From: Thermodesulfobacteriales bacterium
GTDB lineage: Bacteria; Desulfobacterota_D; UBA1144; Nemesobacterales; UBA2774
Direction of reading: 5' to 3'
Length of the DNA: 18,667 bases
Assembly: GCA_004525335.1 (NCBI GenBank)
Contig: SPCL01000029.1
Coordinates: 1-18,667, forward strand
Below are positions 8,935 to 17,490 of this stretch, piece after piece (position 1 is the stretch's first letter; every line of letters begins with the position of its first letter). A program made the translations under genes and the position numbers. A model generated the notes under the pieces. The model saw only the letters and a program-made list of their open reading frames with translations. It searched no databases and had not been told where the DNA came from.

Positions 8935-10350
8935 TCAATTTCCAAAAAGGCCAAGCTGTTTAATTTTGGTTTTCTTGTCAGTTAATTCAACTGGGTATTT
9001 CCCGGTAAAGCAAGCATTGCAGAAGTTCTCAGTTCCATTTATTTTCTTGGCTGCTTCTACAGAACTCATTACGCCTTCAAGACTCAAGTATCCTAGAGAA
9101 TCAGAGGTAATGTACTTTCTTATTTCTTCAGTATTCAGAGAGTTTGCTATAAGCTCTTCTTTTACAGGGGTATCGATGCCGTAGTAACATGAGAATTTTG
9201 TAGGTGGTGAGCTTATCCTCATGTGGATTTCTTTAGCTCCTGCTGCTCTTATCATCTTTACAATTTTTCTACTTGTTGTCCCTCTTACAATTGAGTCATC
9301 GATAATTACCACTCTCTTCCCGTTCAATACTTCCCGAATAGCATTTAATTTAAGTTTCACGCCAAAGTTTCTAATAGACTGCTGCGGCTCAATAAAGGTT
9401 CTTCCCATGTAGTGGCTTCTCAGAAGACCTAACTCAAGCGGAAGCCCCGTTTCTTCGGCAAAACCCATAGCTGAAGGGACCCCGGAATCAGGTACTGCTA
9501 CTACTATGTCAGCATCAATCGGGTGTTCTCTTGCTAACTGTTTACCGAGCTCCTTTCTGACTTGATAAACATTTCTTCCTGTTAGAAAACTGTCGGGTCT
9601 TGCAAAATATATATATTCGAAAACACAGTAAGCATGTTTTACCTCACCGAACGGCTTGAAAGATTCCATCCCATCAGCACTTATAACTATAATCTCTCCA
9701 GGCTCAACTTCTCTTTCGAAATCAGCCTCTATCAGATCAAATGCACAGCTCTCAGAAGCAAATACTGGAGAATCTCCCAGCTTACCCATCGCGAGTGGTC
9801 TAAAGCCATAAGGGTCTCTAGCTGCAATCATATACTCCGGAGTTAAGAACATCAGGGAATAAGCACCCTTACATCTCATAAGGGCTTCAATAATCCTTCT
9901 TACTAATTTCTCCTCTTTCGATTTGGCTATAAGGTGAACTATAACCTCTGTGTCAGTTGTGGATTGGAATATTGCACCATCTGCCTCAAGTTCATCTCTA
10001 AGGTTCTTCGCATTAGTTAAGTTGCCGTTATGCGCAATGGCGAGTGGGCCCCTATAATAGTTAATAACTATGGGCTGCATGTTTTTGAGTTGGCTTGATC
10101 CGGTAGTTGAATAGCGTACGTGACCTATTGCATTTTTGCCTGGAAGCTCTGATAAAACTTCTTCAGAAAAAATATCTGAAACAAGGCCCATATCACGGTG
10201 CTTATGAAGGTTTACTCCGTCAGATGTTACGATACCCGCGCTTTCCTGGCCCCTGTGTTGAAGGGCGTGTAATCCCAGATAAGTTAGGTTGGAAGCTTCG
10301 AGATTGTTGTATATACCAAAAATACCACATTCTTCTTTAAGCTTAGGCAT
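8935..10350 (-). CDS. purF: Amidophosphoribosyltransferase (glutamine PRPP amidotransferase)
   Basis: This enzyme catalyses the first committed step of purine synthesis: PRPP plus glutamine gives 5-phosphoribosylamine. The 471-residue protein begins MPKLKEECGIFG, so Cys8 should become the N-terminal nucleophile after removal of a 7-residue propeptide, as in the Bacillus-type enzyme. The Ntn-hydrolase glutaminase domain fills about 8-240, with HNGNLTNA and a typical ARDPYGFRPL. The phosphoribosyltransferase domain follows, with PRPP loop VVIIDDSIVRGTT at 347-359. Cys242, Cys388, Cys444 and Cys447 match the four iron-sulfur cluster ligands of B. subtilis PurF in order and spacing, so a structural, oxygen-sensitive cluster is likely. 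Its start codon lies inside the purL stop region (8-bp overlap) and has no clear ribosome binding site of its own, so translation is probably coupled to purL. Confidence 0.97.
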   Translation of the reverse strand: MPKLKEECGIFGIYNNLEASNLTYLGLHALQHRGQESAGIVTSDGVNLHKHRDMGLVSDIFSEEVLSELPGKNAIGHVRYSTTGSSQLKNMQPIVINYYRGPLAIAHNGNLTNAKNLRDELEADGAIFQSTTDTEVIVHLIAKSKEEKLVRRIIEALMRCKGAYSLMFLTPEYMIAARDPYGFRPLAMGKLGDSPVFASESCAFDLIEADFEREVEPGEIIVISADGMESFKPFGEVKHAYCVFEYIYFARPDSFLTGRNVYQVRKELGKQLAREHPIDADIVVAVPDSGVPSAMGFAEETGLPLELGLLRSHYMGRTFIEPQQSIRNFGVKLKLNAIREVLNGKRVVIIDDSIVRGTTSRKIVKMIRAAGAKEIHMRISSPPTKFSCYYGIDTPVKEELIANSLNTEEIRKYITSDSLGYLSLEGVMSSVEAAKKINGTENFCNACFTGKYPVELTDKKTKIKQLGLFGN

Positions 10351-12547
10351 AGCTTTTTAGTATATTCTCAAATCCCTGAGCCCATTTGCCATAGGCTTTG
10401 GATATAGGAATATCAATTAGGTCCTCTATTAATAGTCTTGTACCTTTAACTCTACCGATTATTTCCATTGGCAAGTCTAATCTCTCTATCAATTCCTTAA
10501 ATTTATCTAGGTTCTTTTTGCTTAGAGATACTATTGCTCTGCCTTGTGATTCAGAAAATAAAATAGCATCTTTTCTTATTAAACTAGGCACCTTTATTTC
10601 AACGCCAACTAGAGCGTTAGGCGTAAAACACGATTCGGATATAGCCACTGCAAGACCACCTTCAGATATATCGTGTGCCGAATTTATTATACCTTCTTCA
10701 GAAGCTTTAAGTAAGGCTTGGATTAATTTTAACTCCATCTCCAAATTAAGTTCTGGAGGTACTCCGCAAACTTTACCGTGGATTTCTTTTAGATATTCAC
10801 TGCCTCCAAATTCTTCTCTTGTTTGACCTAGTAAAACAATTAAATCCCCCTCATTTTTAAACCACTGCGTCATGTGTGTGTCAATGTCTTCGATCAGCCC
10901 AACCATGCCAACTGTAGGGGTCGGGTAGATTGCCGTGCCCTGGGTTTCGTTATAAAAACTTACATTGCCACTTACTACGGGCGTGTTTAGTTTTAAACAA
11001 GCCTCACTCATGCCATTTATTGCCTGATCAAATTGCCACATGACTTCAGGGTTTTCAGGACTTCCAAAGTTGAGACAATCGGTTATGGCAAGTGGTTTTG
11101 CCCCTGAGCATGCGAGATTTCTTGCGCTCTCTGCAACTGCAATACCTGCCCCAATATATGGATCAAGATAACAGTATTTTGAGTTGCAGTTTACTGTCAT
11201 AGCAACTCCTTTTGTAGTGCCTTTTATTCTGACAACAGCTGCGTCTGAGCCGGGTAGGGTAAGAGTATTGGTTCTCACCATATAGTCATATTGCTCATAT
11301 ATCCATCTTTTACTTGCAAGAGTTGGGGTAGATAAAAGAGTTAAGAGAACTTCATCAAGATTGTTTGGTATGGGAATAGTAGAAATGTCAAAATTTCTTG
11401 TTTCTTCAAGGTATTTAGGTTTAGCTATTGGTCTATTATACAGGGGCGCTTCTTCGGATATTAGGTTAATCGGTATTTCTGCTGCGAGTTCGTCATTATC
11501 AGTAATCACTAGTTTGCCGGTCTCTGTAACTTCTCCTATTACACTAAAATCTAGATCCCATTTCTTAAATATATCCTCGGCTATCTGTTCTTTACCTTTT
11601 TCAACTACCATAAGCATACGTTCTTGTGATTCAGAAAGTAATACTTCATAAGGAGTCATCCCTTTTTCCCTTCTAGGAACTTTGTCGATTTCTATTTGAA
11701 GTCCTGTTCCTGCGCGTTCTGCCATCTCTGTTGAAGAAGAAGTCAGTCCGGCAGCACCCATGTCCTGTATCCCAACTACTATTCCTGTCTTAAAGAGTTC
11801 AAGACATGCTTCTAAAAGAAGTTTCTCCGTAAAAGGGTCACCAACTTGAACAGCCGGTCTTTTTTCTTCAGCTTCTTTTGTAAATGTTTCAGATGCCATG
11901 ACAGCGCCATGAATGCCGTCTCTTCCTGTTTTTGACCCTACATAAATAACAGGGTTTCCAACACCAGTTGCATAGCCTTTGAATATTTCGTCTGTCTTTG
12001 TGATTCCTAAAGCAAACGCATTCACAAGAGGGTTGCCATTATAGCAGTCATCGAAATAAACCTCTCCGCCTACAGTAGGAATGCCTATACAGTTGCCGTA
12101 ACCTGCTATTCCGGCCACAACTCCATCTACTACAAATTTGGTTTTTGGCAATGAGGGGTTTCCAAATCTCAGTGAATCTAGTATTGCAATTGGTCTTGCC
12201 CCCATGGTAAAGATATCTCTTAAAATTCCACCTACTCCTGTAGCTGCGCCTTGATATGGCTCTATAAAAGAGGGATGGTTGTGGCTTTCCATTTTAAATA
12301 CTGCGCATAACCCATCTCCAATATCAACTATTCCCGCATTTTCCCCAGGACCCTGGATTACAACTTCACCCGTGGTGGGTAGTCTTTTCAGATGCACTTT
12401 TGAACTCTTATATGAGCAATGTTCTGACCACATTGCAGCCAAAACGCCAAGTTCTGTGATGTTAGGCTCCCTTCCTAGGGCGCTTACTATCTTGTCATAT
12501 TCTTCTTTGGTTAGACCGTGATCTAAGGCAGTTTGTAGGTTCGGCAT
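10343..12547 (-). CDS. purL: Phosphoribosylformylglycinamidine synthase subunit PurL (small type)
   Basis: This protein performs the ATP-dependent amidation of FGAR to FGAM, step 4 of purine synthesis. At 734 residues it is the small PurL, which lacks the fused glutaminase of the large enzyme and in known systems works with separate PurS and PurQ subunits. Neither is in this window, so they should be elsewhere in the genome. Visible motifs are MWSEHCSYKSS at 39-49, ENAGIVDIGDG, KMESHNHPSFIEPYQGAATG from residue 85, GVGGILRDI, and the repeated AIRS-type ATP-binding halves, the second starting near DAAVVRIKGTTKG with SGNVSFYNE further on. The ATG at 12547 gives the expected N-terminus; a weak purine-rich site (GGGAAAGAGA) lies about 11 bases upstream. 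It is the first gene of a purL-purF pair whose ends overlap by 8 bp. Confidence 0.97.
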   Translation of the reverse strand: MPNLQTALDHGLTKEEYDKIVSALGREPNITELGVLAAMWSEHCSYKSSKVHLKRLPTTGEVVIQGPGENAGIVDIGDGLCAVFKMESHNHPSFIEPYQGAATGVGGILRDIFTMGARPIAILDSLRFGNPSLPKTKFVVDGVVAGIAGYGNCIGIPTVGGEVYFDDCYNGNPLVNAFALGITKTDEIFKGYATGVGNPVIYVGSKTGRDGIHGAVMASETFTKEAEEKRPAVQVGDPFTEKLLLEACLELFKTGIVVGIQDMGAAGLTSSSTEMAERAGTGLQIEIDKVPRREKGMTPYEVLLSESQERMLMVVEKGKEQIAEDIFKKWDLDFSVIGEVTETGKLVITDNDELAAEIPINLISEEAPLYNRPIAKPKYLEETRNFDISTIPIPNNLDEVLLTLLSTPTLASKRWIYEQYDYMVRTNTLTLPGSDAAVVRIKGTTKGVAMTVNCNSKYCYLDPYIGAGIAVAESARNLACSGAKPLAITDCLNFGSPENPEVMWQFDQAINGMSEACLKLNTPVVSGNVSFYNETQGTAIYPTPTVGMVGLIEDIDTHMTQWFKNEGDLIVLLGQTREEFGGSEYLKEIHGKVCGVPPELNLEMELKLIQALLKASEEGIINSAHDISEGGLAVAISESCFTPNALVGVEIKVPSLIRKDAILFSESQGRAIVSLSKKNLDKFKELIERLDLPMEIIGRVKGTRLLIEDLIDIPISKAYGKWAQGFENILKSYA

Positions 12548-12594
12548 ATTTAGTTCGTCTCTTTCCCGTTTAATATACCTGTAAATTACGTTAG

Positions 12595-12600
12595 ATTATA
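12595..12600 (-). promoter_or_regulatory. Candidate -10 box for purL-purF
   Basis: On the minus strand TATAAT occurs 47 bases before the purL ATG, which would give a leader of about 40 bases. The -35 region is A-rich and poorly matched, so only the -10 is proposed. The short leader leaves no room for a purine riboswitch. The region is generally A+T-rich, so chance is a real alternative. Confidence 0.3.
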
Positions 12601-12638
12601 TTGTATAACCATTTTTTTGTTTGAAAAAAATATCAAAT

Positions 12639-13591
12639 ATGACATCATTCTACTCCATGCCAAGAATCATTACTTTATTGATTCTTTTAGCCTTCGTTGG
12701 AATGGTGCTTCCTCAAAGCGGTGTTCACTCTCAAGATAGTTGAGAAAAAAATTGGCCGGATTTATCAGAACAAGAAAAAGAAGCGGTAAGGGGTGAAATA
12801 CTTACAAAGTATAGCAATAAGGATATTCCTTTTAGAGAGAGGTCCAAATATACAGAACTTGAACGACTACAGCTTAGAGAGAGATGTACCGATGTACAAA
12901 CAGAGCTTATTGCTGAATCATTAAGATTTGGAGAGGAGCTGCCGAGTTTTGTGAATAAGATTGAGTCTCGCAGAAGAAGATAAGAGATTACTTGAAGAGT
13001 TGGGTATAACCATCTTTGATTGCAGAATAAAAAACTACGATCTTAGAGGGATGAACTTTGAGAAGGAGGACCTGAGTAACATAACCCTAAATGTGATAAA
13101 TCTTCAAGACTCACGACTTAGGGGTGCTAATTTGAGTGGATCAAGCTTAATTAAATCAGATTTATCAGGGCGGATCTTATACATGCAAAATTAGCAGGTG
13201 CAAATTTACGTCATGCTGATCTACAAAAATCATATTTTATTAACTCCAACTTAGATAACTCAGTACTAACAGACGTAAATCTACAAAACTCTGAACTCGG
13301 TGTATCAAGCATGAAGAATGCAAATTTGAGTAATGTAAAACTAATTGGATCAACTTTCATAGCCGCTGATCTGGAAGGTGCAAATCTAAGGTCCTCACAG
13401 CTTGATAGAGTTGATCTTACCGATGCTCTACTCGTAAACGCCGACTGTGGAGTCTTTATGGAATTGTTGCTTTTGAGTATAGATCAATGCACCTGGTAAG
13501 AGTCTTCTCCGTTCTTGAAGCAATGATAGGAATAGCCCTTATTGTTTTCTTGATACTTTTCAGTTTTCTAATAATTCCTAGTTTTACTTAA
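12639..13591 (+). pseudogene. Decayed gene for an exported pentapeptide-repeat protein with a C-terminal membrane helix
   Basis: A single protein can be followed across three frames. It starts at ATG 12639 (or 12657) with a signal peptide, MPRIITLLILLAFVGMVLP, and a probable cleavage site before QDS. TGA at 12741 stops the frame, but it continues open as a charged helical segment (NWPDLSEQEKEAV) to TAA at 12981. Coding then passes to the next frame between 12955 and 12980, with SLAEEDKRLLEELGI and pentapeptide repeats (LRGANLSGSSL). At 13168-13171 one base is missing (GGG then GCG GAT) and the repeats continue in the first frame as ADLIH AKLAG ANLRH ADLQK through to ANLRS SQLDR VDLTD. At about 13445 another base is missing. 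The third frame then gives a short linker and a strongly hydrophobic helix, VLEAMIGIALIVFLILFSF, ending at TAA 13589-13591. In total there is one nonsense and three frame changes while all neighbours are intact, which argues for a true pseudogene. Pentapeptide repeats fold as a right-handed beta helix; the function of this protein is unknown to me. Confidence 0.8.
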
Positions 13592-13662
13592 ACAATCTGT
13601 ATCATTTAATGTCTCAGTTTACAATTCGTTACATTTGTTCTAGTTCTTTAATGTGGTATGTG

Positions 13663-13688
13663 TTGTCTAGTAGTGGGTATTGTATAAT
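13663..13688 (+). promoter_or_regulatory. Candidate promoter for rlmN-alaS
   Basis: TTGTCT (13663-13668) and a perfect TATAAT (13683-13688) lie 50-76 bases before rlmN. The 14-base spacer is shorter than the ideal 17, so the -10 is the stronger part of the call. The stretch 13592-13738 otherwise holds no gene or hairpin that I can see. Confidence 0.35.
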
Positions 13689-13738
13689 GGTTTTTCGCCT
13701 TGTATCCTTACTTGGATTGAAATTAAAGGGATTGATCT

Positions 13739-14806
13739 ATGCAAGATAAAAACTATATAAATATCAAAGATTTAAGTCCTCAAGAGATTGAAGACTTTGT
13801 TCTTAATAACAATTCGAAGCCTTTTAGAGCTCGGCAGATCAGTAAGTGGTTATATAAAAAAGGTGTTGACTGCTTTGATGATATGTCTGATCTTTCAAAG
13901 GATTTTAGAGATCTATTGGAGTTCTCCTTTTCTCTTGAGCCTTCACTTGAATTAGAACAAGAGCAAGTGTCTGAGGACGGGACCAAAAAGTACCTATTTA
14001 AGCTTTCTGATGGAAATCAGATAGAAAGTGTTTTAATTCCAGATAAATCAAGAAATACCCTTTGTATTTCTTCCCAAGTTGGCTGTGCGCTTGGCTGTAC
14101 ATTCTGTATGACGGGGACAGTAGGAAAGATAAGGAATTTGAGGCCCTCAGAAATTCTAGACCAATACCTTCTTGTAAATAAATACAACGAGAATGCTATT
14201 ACCAATATAGTCTTTATGGGTATGGGTGAGCCTTTGGATAACTTAGAAAATTTAGTAAAAGTAATAAATGTTTTAACAGACCCTAATTATCTTGCCCTTT
14301 CACCTAAGCGTATTACCGTCTCTACCTCAGGGCTTGTACCACAAATAAAAAAACTTGGAGAACAGGTATCTGTTAATCTAGCGGTTTCTCTCAATGCGCC
14401 AAGTGATGAACTCAGGGATGAAATAATGCCTATTAACAAAAGGTATCCAATAAAAGAACTCTTAGAGGCAAGCATAAATTTCCCAGTTCCTAATAGAAAA
14501 TATTTGATGTTCGAATATGTACTTCTAAAGGATGTAAACGATTCTGATATTGATGCGCATACATTAGGAAAACTTCTTCGCGGCATAAAATGTAAAATTA
14601 ATATCATTCCTTTTAACGAAGCGTATCCGCTTCCTTATAAATCACCATCGTGGGACAGAGTGCTTAAATTTCAGGAAATTTTGATATCCTATAGGATCAA
14701 CGTGAGAATAAGAAAGAGCCGCGGTAGTGATATTCTGGGCGCATGTGGGCAGTTAGCTGCAACATATCCATCAATCAAAGTAAAAGAACCCCAAGCCCAA
14801 ATTTAG
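13739..14806 (+). CDS. rlmN: 23S rRNA (adenine-2503-C2)-methyltransferase RlmN
   Basis: This radical SAM enzyme methylates C2 of A2503 in 23S rRNA, in the peptidyl-transferase centre, and in E. coli also A37 of some tRNAs, supporting translational accuracy. The 355 residues carry the iron-sulfur motif CALGCTFC with C116, C120 and C123, and the SAM-contact motif GMGEPL at 161-166. Both extra cysteines of the ping-pong mechanism are present: C336 in GACGQL, matching the methyl-carrying C355 of E. coli, and C109, matching C118. An N-terminal accessory domain (about 1-95) contains KPFRARQISKWLYKKG, the usual rRNA-binding segment. The ATG at 13739 has a good AAAGGG site eight bases upstream. alaS starts 30 bp after its stop in the same direction, so the two probably form one transcript. 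The paralogue Cfr is disfavoured by the housekeeping context, but sequence alone separates the two less strictly. Confidence 0.95.
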   Translation: MQDKNYINIKDLSPQEIEDFVLNNNSKPFRARQISKWLYKKGVDCFDDMSDLSKDFRDLLEFSFSLEPSLELEQEQVSEDGTKKYLFKLSDGNQIESVLIPDKSRNTLCISSQVGCALGCTFCMTGTVGKIRNLRPSEILDQYLLVNKYNENAITNIVFMGMGEPLDNLENLVKVINVLTDPNYLALSPKRITVSTSGLVPQIKKLGEQVSVNLAVSLNAPSDELRDEIMPINKRYPIKELLEASINFPVPNRKYLMFEYVLLKDVNDSDIDAHTLGKLLRGIKCKINIIPFNEAYPLPYKSPSWDRVLKFQEILISYRINVRIRKSRGSDILGACGQLAATYPSIKVKEPQAQI

Positions 14807-14836
14807 TGAAAATAAATTAGGAGTATTAAACAGATA

Positions 14837-17470
14837 ATGACTGGCTCAGAGATTAGAGATTTATTTCTAAAGTATTTTGAAGAGAATAACCATACCATTG
14901 TGAGAAGCTCATCGCTTATACCTAAAAATGATCCAACCCTTCTTTTTACTAATGCCGGAATGGTGCAATTTAAGGACATATTTCTGGGTCTTGAAAAAAG
15001 TTCATATAATAGGGCAACTTCCGCTCAGAAATGTGTAAGGGCTGGAGGTAAGCATAATGATCTTGAGAATGTTGGTCACACTGCAAGACATCATACTTTT
15101 TTTGAGATGCTTGGGAACTTTTCTTTTGGAGATTATTTTAAACGAGAAGCGATTGAATTTGCCTGGAAACTAATTACAGAAGTCTATAAGCTGCCGGCCT
15201 CTAAACTTTGGGTAACGGTGTTTGAAGAGGATGATGAAGCGTCAGAATTATGGCAAAAAGTAATTGGACTTCCACAAGATAGAGTCCTTCGCATGGGGGA
15301 GAAGGATAACTTCTGGTCTATGGGTGATACCGGTCCATGTGGACCGTGTTCAGAGATACTTATCGATCAGGGAGAAGAATTTAGCTGCGGTAAGGACACT
15401 TGTTCGCCAGGCTGTGATTGCGATCGCTATCTTGAGCTGTGGAATCTCGTATTCATGCAATATGATAGGGACTCAAGCGGCAAGATGACCCCTCTTCCTA
15501 ATCCGAGCATTGATACAGGAATGGGGCTTGAAAGGATTACAGCAGTGCTTCAAGGCGTTAAAAGCAATTATGAAACCGATCTTTTACGTGGATTAATAGC
15601 GAATGTAGAAGAGATTTCAGGAAAGAGTTATGGGCAAGATGAGGAAGCCGATGTCTCTATGAGAGTAATAGCTGATCATGCTCGTGCTGTAACTTTTTTG
15701 ATCTCCGACGGCGTATTTCCTTCAAACGAGGGTAGGGGGTATGTACTCAGGAGAATACTAAGACGAGCGGTTCGCCATGCTAAAATGCTTGGGATTGAAG
15801 ACCCATGTTTGTATAAGATAACCTTTAAAGTAAAAGAAATAATGCAGGACGCATATCCCGAACTTGAGGAAAGAATTGATTTTGTAGCTGATGTTGTAAA
15901 AAACGAAGAAGAGAGATTTTTTGAAACTATAGACAGAGGACTTGAACTGTTGAAAGTGGAGATTGAACAGCATAAGGGAGAAAAAGTAATTCCCGGAGAC
16001 GTTGTATTTAAGCTCTACGATACTTTTGGATTTCCTGTTGATCTTACAGAGGATATAGCCGGAGAACACGGATTAACTCTGGACCACGCGGGTTTTGAAA
16101 AAGAAATGGAGCAGCAGAGAACAAAATCCAGAGAAGCTTGGAAGGGAGACACTGACGGTCAATTAGAGCCTTTATATAAAGAATTTATTTCCGGTGGAAT
16201 GATCGTTAATTTTACTGGGTATGATAGAACTTCAGATACAGGACGAATCACTGCACTAATAAAAGACGGAATGCTTGTGGATAGCGCAAGTGAAGGGGAT
16301 CAAGTTGAACTAATATGCGATCAGACCCCTTTTTATGGAGAGTCGGGAGGACAGGTTGGTGACAGAGGAACAATTGAAGCTGAAAAAGGAATCTCAGAAG
16401 TAATTGATACTAAAAAACCTCTTCATGGAATCATAGTCCACCACGCAGTAATTAAAAAAGGCACGCTATGGGTCGGTGATAAAGTAGAACTAAAAGTAAA
16501 TGAAAACTTTAGGCATGGAGTAGAAACACATCATTCTACAACACATATTCTCCACGCGGTACTTAGAGAAGTGCTTGGAACTCATGTTGGCCAGGCGGGC
16601 TCTTTTGTTGCTCAAGGGAGATTAAGATTCGATTTCACGCACCATTCTCCTATTGATAATAAAGATATAAGAAAGATGGAAGAAATGATTAACGAGAGGA
16701 TTAGATGGGACGATAGCGTGATTATTGAAACTGATGTCTCTTATGATGATGCAATAAAAAAGGGAGCAATGGCATTCTTTGAAGAAAAATATGGAGATAA
16801 GGTAAGAGTAGTAAACATTGGTGATTATAGTGTTGAGCTTTGTGGAGGCACTCATCTAGATACCTCAGGCGAGGCTGGTCTTTTTAAGATTGTCTCTGAA
16901 GGAGCTTCTTCTGCGGGAGTCAGAAGAATCGACGCCCTTGCGGGAAGGTCGGCTTGGGACTTTATGAGAGGAAAAGAAGATACACTTGCAGAAGCTTCTA
17001 CTATTTTGAGAGTTTCAGAATCCGATCTCGTATCCAGGCTCAAAAAGCTTGTTGAAGAGAACGAGTCGATTAAGAGCGAGCTTGACACATATAAAAATAA
17101 GATCCTTACCGAAAAAGCCGGCGATTTGATGGACAACATCAAAGAAGTTAACGGTACCAAAATGTTATCTGCCGAAGTATCAGGGGCTGACGCAGGGCAA
17201 CTCAGAAAAGTTTGGGACGACGTAAAAAGCAAGCTTGATTCAGGCGTTGCGGTGCTAGGTAGTACGGCTAACGGCAAAGCTTATATCTTGGTAGGTGTAA
17301 CAAAGGATTTAACAAATAAGTACCACTCTGGAAATATGGTTAAAGAACTTGCTCCAATAATTGGCGGAAAGGGTGGGGGTAAACCCGATTTAGCTCAGGC
17401 AGGCGGAGATAATCCAGAAAAATTATCTGAGGCGCTTAGCAAAGCCTACGATATGATAAGCGCTGGATAG
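14837..17470 (+). CDS. alaS: Alanine--tRNA ligase
   Basis: This class II synthetase charges tRNA-Ala and clears mischarged Ser- and Gly-tRNA-Ala. It has 877 residues, nearly the same as E. coli (876). The catalytic core begins MTGSEIRDLFLKYFEENNH. Motif 2 lies around RAGGKHNDLENVGHTARHHT, and motif 3 is GMGLERI at 228-234. A four-cysteine insert, C184 to C195 (SCGKDTCSPGCDCDRY), is common in bacterial AlaRS. The editing domain has the zinc-binding HSTTH at 566-570 and CGGTH at 669-673. A coiled-coil linker (about 710-760) leads to the C-Ala domain with GGKGGGKPDLAQAGG at 843-857. The ATG at 14837 is preceded by AGGAG at 14819-14823; the 13-base spacing is longer than optimal, but no better start exists. 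It follows rlmN by 30 bp and faces the sigma factor gene 20 bp beyond its stop. Confidence 0.97.
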   Translation: MTGSEIRDLFLKYFEENNHTIVRSSSLIPKNDPTLLFTNAGMVQFKDIFLGLEKSSYNRATSAQKCVRAGGKHNDLENVGHTARHHTFFEMLGNFSFGDYFKREAIEFAWKLITEVYKLPASKLWVTVFEEDDEASELWQKVIGLPQDRVLRMGEKDNFWSMGDTGPCGPCSEILIDQGEEFSCGKDTCSPGCDCDRYLELWNLVFMQYDRDSSGKMTPLPNPSIDTGMGLERITAVLQGVKSNYETDLLRGLIANVEEISGKSYGQDEEADVSMRVIADHARAVTFLISDGVFPSNEGRGYVLRRILRRAVRHAKMLGIEDPCLYKITFKVKEIMQDAYPELEERIDFVADVVKNEEERFFETIDRGLELLKVEIEQHKGEKVIPGDVVFKLYDTFGFPVDLTEDIAGEHGLTLDHAGFEKEMEQQRTKSREAWKGDTDGQLEPLYKEFISGGMIVNFTGYDRTSDTGRITALIKDGMLVDSASEGDQVELICDQTPFYGESGGQVGDRGTIEAEKGISEVIDTKKPLHGIIVHHAVIKKGTLWVGDKVELKVNENFRHGVETHHSTTHILHAVLREVLGTHVGQAGSFVAQGRLRFDFTHHSPIDNKDIRKMEEMINERIRWDDSVIIETDVSYDDAIKKGAMAFFEEKYGDKVRVVNIGDYSVELCGGTHLDTSGEAGLFKIVSEGASSAGVRRIDALAGRSAWDFMRGKEDTLAEASTILRVSESDLVSRLKKLVEENESIKSELDTYKNKILTEKAGDLMDNIKEVNGTKMLSAEVSGADAGQLRKVWDDVKSKLDSGVAVLGSTANGKAYILVGVTKDLTNKYHSGNMVKELAPIIGGKGGGKPDLAQAGGDNPEKLSEALSKAYDMISAG

Positions 17471-17490
17471 AGGGATTTACTATATAAGCC

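Noticed and set aside
12611..12631. Perfect inverted repeat ATTTTTTT-GTTTG-AAAAAAAT between purL and the pseudogene
   Set aside because: The stem is pure A/T and weak, lies upstream of both divergent genes, and is expected by chance in such an A+T-rich spacer. It is not convincing as a terminator or operator.
12741..12743. In-frame TGA read as selenocysteine or as a reassigned codon
   Set aside because: purF and rpoH both end in TGA, so TGA is a stop here. No selenocysteine hairpin is visible after 12743, and three further frame breaks follow in the same gene.
13160..13180. Programmed ribosomal frameshift in the pentapeptide region
   Set aside because: The site CAGGGCGGAT is not a slippery heptamer, no strong hairpin follows, and the gene carries a stop and two other frame changes that slippage here would not cure.
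15383..15421. Four-cysteine insert in AlaRS as an unusual acquired metal site
   Set aside because: A CG-x3-C-x3-C-x-C insert at this place is common in bacterial alanyl-tRNA synthetases.
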